Made by a program: the position numbers and the translations under genes
Origin: JABMOV01 sp964654545
GTDB lineage: Bacteria > Fidelibacterota > Marinisomatia > Marinisomatales > JABMOV01
NCBI GenBank assembly: GCA_964654545.1
Contig: CAZZIU010000013.1
Span: 1-64,000, forward strand
Direction: 5' to 3'
Length of the DNA: 64,000 nt
Notes under the pieces: model-generated
Seen by the model: the letters and a program-made list of their open reading frames with translations, nothing else
Told to the model about the DNA's origin: nothing
Databases searched by the model: none
Part shown: positions 43,172-52,471 of the stretch, piece by piece
Numbering within the stretch: position 1 is the stretch's first letter
Layout of the letters: each line of letters starts with the position of its first letter

Positions 43172-44182
43172 TTAATCTGAAAATCTATTCAATTCATCCA
43201 GAATAGCTTGTTTTATCTCTGTATTCGCCCAGCAAGAGAATACACTATCGTGTTGAATCTTTAGAATTTCTTCTCCGGTGAATCCAAACTCACTTTCCAA
43301 TACTTGGTACTCATCCAGCAATGAATTACCAAACATTTTAGGGTCATCCGTATTAATAGAGATGGGAATTCCAAAGTCTGCTATCTGGCGTACCGGATGG
43401 TCTCCAACGGACGGAATTGATCCCGTTCGAAGATTAGATAATACGCATACCTCTATAGCGATTCCTTTTGAACGAATTTCATTTAATAATCCACTCTCAT
43501 GTCGAATAGCTGTACCATGACCAATTCGGTCTACTTCAAGTGAATGAATTGCTCCTCGAATACTTTCCGGACCAGCAGCTTCTCCAGCATGGGCACTGGT
43601 TCTAAAGCCAGCCGCTCGTGCTTGCTTGTATATCGGTTTGTAGGGTTCAGGGGGAAATTTCTGCTCAGAACCACCAATCGTAATTCCTACAATCCCGGCT
43701 TCCTTTACTTCTGTTATTTTATCCAGCGTTCGCAATCCATTCTTTGGGCCGAAATCTCTAATCAAATCTGTAACCAGATTGATTGTTATCGCCGGAACCC
43801 TGTCAAATCCTTTTCGAATGGCTAGTACCAGGTCCTGTGTTTTCAATCCATGAGTGAGAAAGTCAGACGGTGAATGGATCATTTCAGCATAAACCACATT
43901 TTGCTTGACCAGATCCTTGGCGATTTTCTCCGCTATAAATGTGAAATCTTCGTATTCCCGTAAATATTGGTTCTTCCAAATCCAGGTATCAATAAAGTGG
44001 GGGAAATTGATGTAAACGAACTTCTTTTTTAAATCATCCATATTTTTTATTTCAGGATCACCACCGTATTTATTCATGAGTTTCCATAGTGCCGGTAACG
44101 GAATAGATTCCTCCAAGTGAATGTGCAATTCAACTTTGGGCATTAAATTGTAGTAGCGCTGAGAATCTGTGGATAAAAACAT
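43172..44182 (-). CDS. Adenosine deaminase-family amidohydrolase
   Basis: 336 residues. TIM-barrel zinc deaminase: KVELHIHLEESI (zinc His pair; the third residue after HIHL is Glu rather than the usual Asp), HAGEAAGPESI (zinc His and catalytic Glu), RIGHGTAI, and ISINTDDPKMF (zinc Asp). The natural substrate is likely adenosine, but aminodeoxyfutalosine deaminases of menaquinone synthesis belong to the same family and cannot be excluded. Stand-alone gene, 28 bases from the efflux operon end. Confidence 0.8.
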   Translation of the reverse strand: MFLSTDSQRYYNLMPKVELHIHLEESIPLPALWKLMNKYGGDPEIKNMDDLKKKFVYINFPHFIDTWIWKNQYLREYEDFTFIAEKIAKDLVKQNVVYAEMIHSPSDFLTHGLKTQDLVLAIRKGFDRVPAITINLVTDLIRDFGPKNGLRTLDKITEVKEAGIVGITIGGSEQKFPPEPYKPIYKQARAAGFRTSAHAGEAAGPESIRGAIHSLEVDRIGHGTAIRHESGLLNEIRSKGIAIEVCVLSNLRTGSIPSVGDHPVRQIADFGIPISINTDDPKMFGNSLLDEYQVLESEFGFTGEEILKIQHDSVFSCWANTEIKQAILDELNRFSD

Positions 44183-44210
44183 GTTAGGTATTGTAATAGC
44201 TGTGGATTTC

Positions 44211-45470
44211 TTATTCGAATCGCAGCGATTCGATGGGATCTAATTTAGATGCGCGCCAGGCCGGATAGCTGCCAAATCCAATACCTATTAGTGAGCAGAC
44301 AATCAATCCAATAAGTGCCCAATCCATGGGTATCACAGCCGGGATATTAAAAATCATCGAGACGAAATTACCGCCCAGGATACCAAGAATAACTCCGGCA
44401 ACACCGCCAATTTCGCTTAAAAATACTGCTTCTGCCAAAAACTGGAGTAATATATCACTTCTTTTTGCACCGATGGCTTTTCGAATGCCAATCTCTTTGA
44501 TTCGTTCTGTCACCGAAACCAGCATGATATTCATAATACCGATCCCTGCCACCAGGAGAGCAATGGTACTGATAGCAACAGCAAATAGTTTTACACCTTT
44601 GGTAAACGAACCAAACGTATCAATTAATTCTTCATTTGAAACCACTTCGAAGTCGTTTTCCTCCCCGGGTGGCACTTTGCGGATCACCCGCAGCAAACCG
44701 ATAACTTCTTCTCTGGTATCATCGTATAGTTCAGCTGATGGTGCTTCTACGGCAATGTCCAATGATGTCCAACGGCTTCCGTATCGACCTAAATAGGTGC
44801 TAATGGGTATGAGTAAAAAATTATCTCTGCTTTCTCCAAACATTTCACCTTGTCTTTCAGCAACACCCACAACAGTATAACTGATTCCATCAATAGTGAA
44901 TGATTTGTGTAGAGGATCTTCGAATGGAAAAAGTTGATCCACCACATCCATGCCCAGAACGGCGACACGGTGGGAAAAATCTACATCCTGATTGGTGATA
45001 TTCCGACCATCGCCCAAGAATGTGTTGTACAAGCGAAGTGTCCAGGCATCTCCACCTAGAATATATAGATTGGATTTTCCAATTTTATCTTTGTATTTAA
45101 GTGATCGACCACCGGTACCATCGGATACACTTACCAACAAAGGTAGCTTTGCCCTTCGGTTTAATTCTTCAAATTGTGCAAAAGTAATATTTTTACGATT
45201 GCGGTATTTATTGCGGGTATGCCCGCCGATTTGAATGGCCGGGTATTTTTGGACGTTAAATGTATTGGAGCCAAAGACATTTAATCCGCTATTAATTGAA
45301 GATTCTAACGTTTGAATCGCTGTCATAACTCCAATAACAGAAAAAACACCAATGGTAATACCCAGTAAAGTAAGAATGCTGCGAAGTTTGTTATCCCGGA
45401 TGGCCTGCAAGGCCATTCTTAGACTCTCTTTCAGCGTATTTTTAAGATGACTTTTCTTTCTTTTACTCAT
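44211..45470 (-). CDS. ABC transporter permease, MacB-type (second copy)
   Basis: 419 residues. N-terminal helix (LRSILTLLGITIGVFSVIG), large periplasmic domain (about 60-285), then three helices (VAISTIALLVAGIGIMNIML, EAVFLSEIGGVAGVILGILGG, IGLIVCSLIGIGFGSYPAW), and the FtsX motif ERIKEIGIRKAIGAKRSDIL. MacB-type permeases act as mechanotransmission machines on periplasmic substrates with MacA and TolC. It overlaps the preceding permease gene by 8 bases; together they may form a heterodimer. Confidence 0.9.
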   Translation of the reverse strand: MSKRKKSHLKNTLKESLRMALQAIRDNKLRSILTLLGITIGVFSVIGVMTAIQTLESSINSGLNVFGSNTFNVQKYPAIQIGGHTRNKYRNRKNITFAQFEELNRRAKLPLLVSVSDGTGGRSLKYKDKIGKSNLYILGGDAWTLRLYNTFLGDGRNITNQDVDFSHRVAVLGMDVVDQLFPFEDPLHKSFTIDGISYTVVGVAERQGEMFGESRDNFLLIPISTYLGRYGSRWTSLDIAVEAPSAELYDDTREEVIGLLRVIRKVPPGEENDFEVVSNEELIDTFGSFTKGVKLFAVAISTIALLVAGIGIMNIMLVSVTERIKEIGIRKAIGAKRSDILLQFLAEAVFLSEIGGVAGVILGILGGNFVSMIFNIPAVIPMDWALIGLIVCSLIGIGFGSYPAWRASKLDPIESLRFE

Positions 45471-46680
45471 AGCGCAATGCTTCTATGGGATCCAAACGAG
45501 CTGCCTTAAATGAGGGGGCTATACCAGAAATGACCCCCACAAGGACAGCGAGTGAGATGGAAATGCCTGCGAGCCAAAGCGGCATTGCGGATGGAAAAAC
45601 AAAGGTATTGATTAATAGACTCCCTCCCCAAGCAAGCGACAGTCCTACCAGTCCTCCAATCAAACAGATAAATACCGCTTCAATAAGGAATTGTCCCAGT
45701 ATCATGTTGCGGGTGGCACCAATCGCCTTCCGAACACCAATTTCCCGCGTACGCTCCTTTACCGATACAAACATAATATTCATGATCCCAATTCCACCAA
45801 CCACCAGCGATAGAACGGTGATGAATAAGCCCGTTCCTCCAATGGCAAATTTAATCGCATTGTATTGATCCTGAAACGCGGCCTGCTGGTTAATTGCGAA
45901 ATCATCTTTATCACCGGGTCTGATTCCACGGATCCTCCGCATGATTCCAGTGAGTTCATCTTTCGCTGCTTCGATATTGGCTTCATCCACTTTTACATTC
46001 AATTGGACCCAACCGCGTCGGGAGAACAATCGGGAAAAGGTACCGGAAGGAATAATGGCCTGATTGTCCATGCTGAATAAACCAAGAAATTTTCCCTGTT
46101 TTTCCACCACACCGATCACGCGAAATTTGTAGGGACCCATTTTTACATATTCATCAATTGGATTGATATTTTTGAATAGATTTTCGGCTATATCGTTTCC
46201 TATGACCACAACACGCGATCCGGAACGATCTTCTCCTTCGGTGATGAATCGGCCAGTACTTATATTGGTTGTTGATGTTTGTAAATATTGTGGAGTGGTT
46301 CCGACCAATGCCATCCCGGTAATGCTCTCTTCATTGTAACTGACGTCCACCCTTCGTTGCATTGTTGGTGCAATCGCTTTTGCATAACTGGATTGCTGCA
46401 TTATTTTATCCATATAATCCAAACGAATGTCGGGTCGGTTTCGTACATCCCACCAATTATCGTTGCTAAACCAGGCATGTTTTGATATAAACAACACATC
46501 ACGACCCAGGAATGACATACTTTTTTCAAAGGATTGATCAAGACCAGAAATTAGCGTTCCCATCAATGTAACAGACAGAATCCCAATCACAATACCAAGA
46601 GTCGTCAGCAGGGCTCGCGTTTTATTTGAAAAAATTGCTCCCAGGGCTATAAATATATTTTCTTTGACCAGTCCAAACAT
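45463..46680 (-). CDS. ABC transporter permease, MacB-type (first copy)
   Basis: 405 residues. N-terminal helix (ALLTTLGIVIGILSVTLMG), periplasmic domain (about 50-275), then three helices and the FtsX motif ERTREIGVRKAIGATRNMIL. Paralogous to the next gene. The ATPase is encoded separately just upstream with no gap, unlike E. coli MacB where both are fused. Confidence 0.9.
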   Translation of the reverse strand: MFGLVKENIFIALGAIFSNKTRALLTTLGIVIGILSVTLMGTLISGLDQSFEKSMSFLGRDVLFISKHAWFSNDNWWDVRNRPDIRLDYMDKIMQQSSYAKAIAPTMQRRVDVSYNEESITGMALVGTTPQYLQTSTTNISTGRFITEGEDRSGSRVVVIGNDIAENLFKNINPIDEYVKMGPYKFRVIGVVEKQGKFLGLFSMDNQAIIPSGTFSRLFSRRGWVQLNVKVDEANIEAAKDELTGIMRRIRGIRPGDKDDFAINQQAAFQDQYNAIKFAIGGTGLFITVLSLVVGGIGIMNIMFVSVKERTREIGVRKAIGATRNMILGQFLIEAVFICLIGGLVGLSLAWGGSLLINTFVFPSAMPLWLAGISISLAVLVGVISGIAPSFKAARLDPIEALRYE

Positions 46681-47388
46681 TTATGCCGATTTCTTTTGTT
46701 TCGATGTGGTGGTATCAGAACTGATTTTTCCATCCAGGATAGTGATGGTTCGATCCGCATGATCGGCAATATATTTCTCGTGAGTCACAAGTATAATTGT
46801 ATTTCCGCCGGCATGGAGTTCATCAAATAATTTCATGATTTCTTCCCCACTTTTGGAATCGAGATTTCCTGTTGGTTCATCGGCAAGAATGATCGAAGGA
46901 TTTGTCACCAGTGCCCTCGCAATGGCAACACGTTGACGTTGCCCTCCGGATAATTCATTTGGTTTGTGCTTCATGCGATCACCTAAACCAACTTTGTCCA
47001 ACGCTAAACGGGATTGATCCAATCGTTCTTCACGGGGAATATTGGCGTAGATTAATGGGAGCTCCACATTTTTTAATGCGGTGAGTTTTGGTAGCAAATT
47101 GAAGGTTTGGAACACAAAACCAATTTTTTGATTTCGAATTTCCGCCAGTTGATTATCATCCATGGAATGAACCGGATCCCCTTCAAAGCTATAAAGTCCT
47201 TCGGATGGTGAATCCAAACAGCCTATGATATTCATCAATGTCGACTTCCCAGATCCTGAAGGACCCATAATTGATAAATATTCATTGCGATGAATATCCA
47301 GATCAACACCCGCCAAAGCGAATACTTTTTCTGCCCCCACATCGTACATGCGGGTTATGCCACTTAGAGAAATCAGCGTGTTATTCAT
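46681..47388 (-). CDS. ABC transporter ATP-binding protein (LolD/MacB-type)
   Basis: 235 residues, complete. Walker A MGPSGSGKSTLMNIIG, Q-loop FVFQTFNLLP, ABC signature LSGGQRQRVAIARAL, Walker B IILADEPTGNLDS, H-loop ILVTHEKYIADHADR. Powers the two FtsX-type permeases encoded downstream. It overlaps the MacA-like gene by 8 bases. Confidence 0.95.
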   Translation of the reverse strand: MNNTLISLSGITRMYDVGAEKVFALAGVDLDIHRNEYLSIMGPSGSGKSTLMNIIGCLDSPSEGLYSFEGDPVHSMDDNQLAEIRNQKIGFVFQTFNLLPKLTALKNVELPLIYANIPREERLDQSRLALDKVGLGDRMKHKPNELSGGQRQRVAIARALVTNPSIILADEPTGNLDSKSGEEIMKLFDELHAGGNTIILVTHEKYIADHADRTITILDGKISSDTTTSKQKKSA

Positions 47389-48703
47389 GGGATTCAGATT
47401 TAGAGTTTGAGTTATCTCCAGGTCGTTTTGTTTCGATTTCTGAATTCTGATTTAAATCCCTGCTAATTGCACGGTAACCACCAGTGACAATGAGTTCTCC
47501 TTCATCCAATCCACTAATGACTTCATAATGGGTATCGCTGGAAATCCCAATTTTAACCGGACGAATCAGAGCATATTGCATTTCTTTATTCCCCCTTCGA
47601 GGATTACCACCATATGCCGTATCTGAAACCACGAACACTACTTCCTGCATTTCTGTTTTCTTTGGTTTGTTATCCCCTGACATTTCTGAGGATTCCGTGC
47701 TTCGTTTTTTTCTCCCTTTGCCCGTGTCCAGGGTCATCTTCTCTTCGCCTTCCTTCCGGACCGTTAAAGACTGAATGGGAATGGTAATTATATCCTTGCG
47801 AACATCGGTGATGATATTGGCAGTCGCACTCATACCGGTTCGGATTCCATCAGGGACCTCGAGCATTCTGATTTTCACCTCAAAATTGGTTACCTGCTCC
47901 TGGGTTCCAAAGCCGGATGTTTGGGCCACATGGGCAATTTCACTCACAACACCGAAAAATATGGTGTCCTGGAAGGCATCAATTTCAATTTCAGTGGTAT
48001 CACCTACCACGACAGATACAACGTCATTTTCATTGACCTCAACAACCACTTCCATTCGATTTAAATCAGCGACAGTCATAAGTACATCAGCCTGAAACAC
48101 AGACCCCAATGCCATTTCGCCCACTTCCTTGTTGACTTTGGTCACGGTTCCTGAATGCGGGGCCAAAATACGGGTTTTCGCTAATTCGTCTTCTCTTGAT
48201 TCTAACGCCGCACGTGCCTGTTCCAATCGACTTTCCGCCAATTCATATTCAGCAACGATTGATTCCAATTCTTGTGCGGATACAAGTTTTTGCTTATAAA
48301 GTGATTCAATGCGTTCCTTCTGTGCTTCAACCTGACGCATGCTGGCGCGTGCAGATTTCACGGAGGATCTGGCTTGTTCCACGCTCGCTTTTATTTGTTT
48401 TTCGTCCAGGGATATCAAATGTTGCCCCTGCTCCACCAAATCGCCTTCCTCAACCGTAATTTCCGTAATCCAGGCCGAGATGGTTGCTGAAATCTTAATT
48501 TCGGTTTCTGGTTGGATTTCTCCACTGGCATTCACCTTATGAACAACCGTTCCTCTTTTCACCTCTTCCGATTCCACTTTTAATGCATGTGTTTCCGACT
48601 TTTTCACAACTGCAATAATGACAATCGCTAATACAAGGAGGATCACTATTCCAATAATCCATTTTTTCTTAGATGATTTTTTCTTTGTCAAAATATCCCC
48701 CAA
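47381..48703 (-). CDS. MacA-like periplasmic adaptor (HlyD/RND-type)
   Basis: 440 residues from TTG 48703, or 436 from a second TTG at 48691 that has GGGGGA 5 bases upstream and looks better. Membrane anchor about 14-34 (IIGIVILLVLAIVIIAVV), lipoyl half-motifs (TVVHKVNASGEI and ILAPHSGTVTKVNKEVGEM), a long coiled-coil hairpin (about 100-175), beta-barrel and a C-terminal domain that carries a Lys/Ser-rich insertion (near RKKRSTESSEMSGDNKPKK). Bridges the inner-membrane ABC machine to the TolC-like channel. Confidence 0.92.
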   Translation of the reverse strand: MGDILTKKKSSKKKWIIGIVILLVLAIVIIAVVKKSETHALKVESEEVKRGTVVHKVNASGEIQPETEIKISATISAWITEITVEEGDLVEQGQHLISLDEKQIKASVEQARSSVKSARASMRQVEAQKERIESLYKQKLVSAQELESIVAEYELAESRLEQARAALESREDELAKTRILAPHSGTVTKVNKEVGEMALGSVFQADVLMTVADLNRMEVVVEVNENDVVSVVVGDTTEIEIDAFQDTIFFGVVSEIAHVAQTSGFGTQEQVTNFEVKIRMLEVPDGIRTGMSATANIITDVRKDIITIPIQSLTVRKEGEEKMTLDTGKGRKKRSTESSEMSGDNKPKKTEMQEVVFVVSDTAYGGNPRRGNKEMQYALIRPVKIGISSDTHYEVISGLDEGELIVTGGYRAISRDLNQNSEIETKRPGDNSNSKSESHE

Positions 48704-49984
48704 TTATTTGAATTCTGTATCCAGAATGCCAAGTGTCGCTTTCAGAGTGGCATCCTGTGTCAAGGCATCATAGGTTGTGTTAATCAAATCCGTCCTGGCT
48801 TGCGTAACAGATAGCTGGGCATCCAGTACTTCTAAGATGGTATTGGCTCCCAAGGCATACCGTTCTTGTGCCAGTTTTAAATCTTCCTCCGCTGCCAGCA
48901 ATACTTCCTCCAGTACCGGAATGATTTCTTTGTAATTCCGTAAACCGTCAAGTAAATATCGGCATTGAACGACCAAATCATCACGGACATTTGTGCGGGT
49001 GTTTTTTGCTGTCTGCCAGTTGATCTTTGCTTGTTGTGTACGAACGCTGGATTGAAATCCAGTAAAAAGTGGATAAGATAAACTTAACTGTCCAGACATG
49101 GTATACGTATCAGAATAATTGCCAATCAAGTCCGACGCTTTGTCAGCAATAGTACCATAGGAACCGGATAGAGTTAGTGCTGGTAAACGTGACCCTTTTG
49201 AATTTTTGTACGATAATTCCTGGTTTTTAACTGTAAAATTTTGAATTAGCAGCGATGGGTTATTTTCATCCATCAGTTTTAATGAAGAATCCAGATCTGG
49301 TGTTTCGGGCAAAGATGGGTCCACATCATTAATCACAAAGGGTGTACCCGCGGACAGAATCCCCATTGCATTGGCCAATTCGCGTGTGGAATTGTCGACA
49401 GCTGATTTTTGTGTAATCACACTCGTTTGAGCCTGACCCAAGCGTACCTGAGCTTTTAGTACATCGGTTTTCTTAACCGCCCCAAGTTCGAACTGGTGTT
49501 GAACCAATTCCATCTGTTGTCCAGCCAAGTCCAAATCTTCCTGTCTCGATTCTAATAAGTGTTGATCCTTTAGCAATTGAAAATAGGCTCGGTGAACGGC
49601 TAGTATCACTGTATTCATGGCTTGTCTTTCCGATTCCCGTGCAATAAAAATTGTATTTTTGCCAAGTGTAAGCGTTCTCCAAGAGTTGCCGCCATCGTAG
49701 AGGGTCTGGCTCAGAGAAAAACCGCTATCCCATGATCCAGAATGAGAACTTACCCCGGAGATAACGCTGGTTGCGTCTGATGTTGAGCCTGAAAAAGTCA
49801 AAGACGGTAAAACTCCACTAAGGGCAGCCCTTTTTGTTGCCTCCGCAGAGGTGACTTCTAGTCGAGCCGATTCCATGGTAACTTTGTTCTCCAAGGCTGT
49901 CTGTACGCATTTTTCCAGTGAATAGGACTGTCCGAATAAAAATCCTGAGAATATTAATACAATCAGTTTAAAATAGTTCTTCAT
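48704..49984 (-). CDS. TolC-family outer-membrane efflux protein
   Basis: 426 residues; signal peptide about 1-19. Two repeats of the TolC/OEP helical hairpin: LEKCVQTALENKVTMESARL and later VTSAEATKRAAL, then LAQERYALGANTILEVLDAQ with SVTQARTDLINTTYDALTQ in the second half; strands typical of the outer-membrane barrel lie near 80-95 and 270-295. Forms the exit duct of the MacAB-like pump encoded downstream. Confidence 0.92.
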   Translation of the reverse strand: MKNYFKLIVLIFSGFLFGQSYSLEKCVQTALENKVTMESARLEVTSAEATKRAALSGVLPSLTFSGSTSDATSVISGVSSHSGSWDSGFSLSQTLYDGGNSWRTLTLGKNTIFIARESERQAMNTVILAVHRAYFQLLKDQHLLESRQEDLDLAGQQMELVQHQFELGAVKKTDVLKAQVRLGQAQTSVITQKSAVDNSTRELANAMGILSAGTPFVINDVDPSLPETPDLDSSLKLMDENNPSLLIQNFTVKNQELSYKNSKGSRLPALTLSGSYGTIADKASDLIGNYSDTYTMSGQLSLSYPLFTGFQSSVRTQQAKINWQTAKNTRTNVRDDLVVQCRYLLDGLRNYKEIIPVLEEVLLAAEEDLKLAQERYALGANTILEVLDAQLSVTQARTDLINTTYDALTQDATLKATLGILDTEFK

Positions 49985-50691
49985 GGGCTAAATATGGCTC
50001 CTAACGATGATACAACTGTGATTTGAAGGAAGAAATAAATCGCAAATGCGGAAATGAACACGGTAGATTTTTTCTTATACAAAATGGCAGCACCTATTCC
50101 AAGTACGATAACACGCCAAAGTGCAAATATATCCAGTGAATTTGTAAAGTAACGAATAAATGATCCTGGCTCCCCTAATCCCAAAAGCCCTAATCCTGTG
50201 TATACTTCAATACTCCATTTATAGTTCATTAGTGGAATCTTCACGGCCAACTCCAGAAGAGATATCATATAGGTCAACGCAGTCATGGTAATCAGATCAC
50301 CGTATTTCAAGTTGCCACCAAATACAAAGTTTCCAATTACCAGCACAATGAATGCCATGAAGATTACTCTCAAGGGAAATCCAACCGCATTGGTGATCCA
50401 CATGATGGCTAATTGGCCGGTGCTAGGATTGGAAAATCGTTCATCAATATTTTCCAGCATTTCCTGCTTTTGTTCATCAGAAATCCTATCTGAATTTTCA
50501 ATGCGTTGCACTGTTTGATCGTACTGAACGTTCATATACAAATCTTTAAGTGCAACCAGATTTACAAGACCTAAGCCGGCAAGTATCAATAGCAAAGTGG
50601 TACGGGTACGTGCCGTATCGCGGTCTTGCAATCCCTGAAATGCATCTGTTGGTGACAAAAACACATTAATAATTGATGCTAATAATGCCAT
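49981..50691 (-). CDS. Yip1-family membrane protein
   Basis: 236 residues, five predicted helices. The FLSPTDAFQGL start, the central PLRVIFMAFIVLVIGNFVFG and the later YMISLLELAVKIPL and ALWRVIVLGIGAAILYKK match the Yip1 domain. It is first in the efflux operon, with ribosome binding site AGGAG, and overlaps the TolC gene by 4 bases. Its role in efflux is unknown. The 200 bases upstream (50692-50891) show no clear operator. Confidence 0.8.
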   Translation of the reverse strand: MALLASIINVFLSPTDAFQGLQDRDTARTRTTLLLILAGLGLVNLVALKDLYMNVQYDQTVQRIENSDRISDEQKQEMLENIDERFSNPSTGQLAIMWITNAVGFPLRVIFMAFIVLVIGNFVFGGNLKYGDLITMTALTYMISLLELAVKIPLMNYKWSIEVYTGLGLLGLGEPGSFIRYFTNSLDIFALWRVIVLGIGAAILYKKKSTVFISAFAIYFFLQITVVSSLGAIFSP

Positions 50692-50891
50692 TTACAGCTC
50701 CTGTTTCATCTATAGAATGATGATATAGAAAACGTCAATTGAAGGATGATCTTGTTTTCTTTCTGATTAATTGTTTGGAGTTTATCGGGAATATTTCTCT
50801 TCTTCAATAACAACGAAAAATAAGATCAAATTATCTGGAAAAGGATGTCAAAAATAAAAAACAATGTCCTTGAGTCTTTAGAGCGAAAATA

Positions 50892-52331
50892 TTACAAATA
50901 ATTGTCCTTGATTTTCAGCATGTAAGCAAACGCTGCGTCATAGGTATTTTCTATTTCACCTTCCAGTATTGCGTCTTCTATGGCGGATTTTATTTTACCA
51001 ACAATTTTACCCTCGGACAATCCGCATTCTCGCATGATAATATCGCCTCGTACTGGTGACTGAAATGCACGCATTTTATCACGCTCAGATACATCCTGCA
51101 TAAGAATTTCAACGCGTTCAAAATTTCCGATATATTTTTTTACTTTTTCAGGATTTTTACTGGTGATGTCTGCTCTACACAAAGTCATCAAGTCGTCAAT
51201 ATCGTCTCCGGCCACAATCATCAGACGACGGACAGCAGAGTCTGAAATATCCTTTTTTGCTAATGCAATGGGACGTAAATGCAATAGCGTCATCTTCTGT
51301 AAATATTCTTTCAGGTTGTTTGATAATTTCATTCGTTCCGCAACCTTTGATATCATTTTTTCCCCTACCGCATCATGACCATGGAACGTATACCCTTTTT
51401 TCTTGTCAATGCGTCTTGTCACTGGCTTAGCGATATCATGAACCAATGCCGCAAATCGCAATTCCATTTTGTCTGACAATTTTGCCGCATTATCTACAAC
51501 CTGTAGCGTGTGATAAAAAACGTCTTTGTGATGCCACTCAGGGGTTTGTTCCATGCCGGTCATGGAATCAATTTCCGGGAAAACATACTTCATTAGTCCC
51601 GACTCCTGCAAAATCAACAGTCCAATGGATGGAACTGGAGCAGAAAGAATTTTTGTTATTTCTGCTGTAATTCTCTCCCACGATACTATGTGTATCCGGT
51701 GAGCTTGTCTTTTGATGGATTTCAGACAATCGGGATCCAGATCAAATTGAAGTTTTGATGCAAAATAGGCAGCCCGCAGCATGCGTAGCGGATCATCGGA
51801 AAATGTGGTATCCGGGTCCAAAGGTGTAATTAATCGCTTATTTCTGATATCCTGAATACCCTGAAAAGGATCATGCAATTCACCAAATGAACCTGGTCTT
51901 ATGTCCACTGCCATTGCATTAATTGTAAAATCCCTGCGAACCAGATCGCCGTCCAGATCTGTGTGTTGTACTTCTTTTGGTTTACGAGACGCTTGGTCAT
52001 AAGCTTCGCTCCTTGCTGAAGAAACTTCCGTGGGTAACGATTTGTTTGGAATTTGTGCAGTTCCAAAATTTTTAAACGGCACAATCTTTTTAATTCCCAT
52101 GCGTTTCGCAAGCAGTTCGGCAAATGCAATCCCATCACCTACCACCATGAGATCAATTTCATGCAAAGTGATTCCCATGATAATATCACGAACAACCCCA
52201 CCTACTACGTAAACCTCCACCTGTTGTTCTTCACCCAATGCGCCAGCCAGATGGAGAATCCTGCTCACTTCCGGAAAGGGAACAAATAAATCTTTCACAT
52301 TTGCCATACGTAAAATTACTAGCATCACCAT
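50892..52331 (-). CDS. CCA-adding tRNA nucleotidyltransferase / poly(A) polymerase family with HD domain
   Basis: 479 residues from ATG 52331; a second in-frame ATG at 52307 (MANVKDLF) is equally plausible. Class II nucleotidyltransferase head: VYVVGGVVRDIIMG, then HEIDLMVVGDG, where the catalytic DxD is ExD (Glu58, Asp60); RRDFTINAMAVDI; DPLRMLRAAYFASKL. A C-terminal HD-domain phosphohydrolase follows (LVHDIAKPVTR). tRNA genes in the window do not encode CCA, so such an enzyme is needed. Specificity (CCA versus A or CC only) is not fixed by sequence. Confidence 0.85.
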   Translation of the reverse strand: MVMLVILRMANVKDLFVPFPEVSRILHLAGALGEEQQVEVYVVGGVVRDIIMGITLHEIDLMVVGDGIAFAELLAKRMGIKKIVPFKNFGTAQIPNKSLPTEVSSARSEAYDQASRKPKEVQHTDLDGDLVRRDFTINAMAVDIRPGSFGELHDPFQGIQDIRNKRLITPLDPDTTFSDDPLRMLRAAYFASKLQFDLDPDCLKSIKRQAHRIHIVSWERITAEITKILSAPVPSIGLLILQESGLMKYVFPEIDSMTGMEQTPEWHHKDVFYHTLQVVDNAAKLSDKMELRFAALVHDIAKPVTRRIDKKKGYTFHGHDAVGEKMISKVAERMKLSNNLKEYLQKMTLLHLRPIALAKKDISDSAVRRLMIVAGDDIDDLMTLCRADITSKNPEKVKKYIGNFERVEILMQDVSERDKMRAFQSPVRGDIIMRECGLSEGKIVGKIKSAIEDAILEGEIENTYDAAFAYMLKIKDNYL

Positions 52332-52471
52332 GCAATGAATAACCCCAAGTTTTATTCATTTATTTTTGTATGGACCGATCATCAATTCAGGGAACACATT
52401 CCCTTACAATAAATTCCATCAATTGATGATTCTGCTTGCGAAAGTATAAAAAAGGCTTCTATTTTCTAACG

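Noticed and set aside
50845..50901. 18-residue plus-strand frame MSKIKNNVLESLERKYYK with AAAAGG upstream
   Set aside because: Very short, overlaps the end of the CCA-enzyme gene on the other strand, and has no recognisable role or neighbour.
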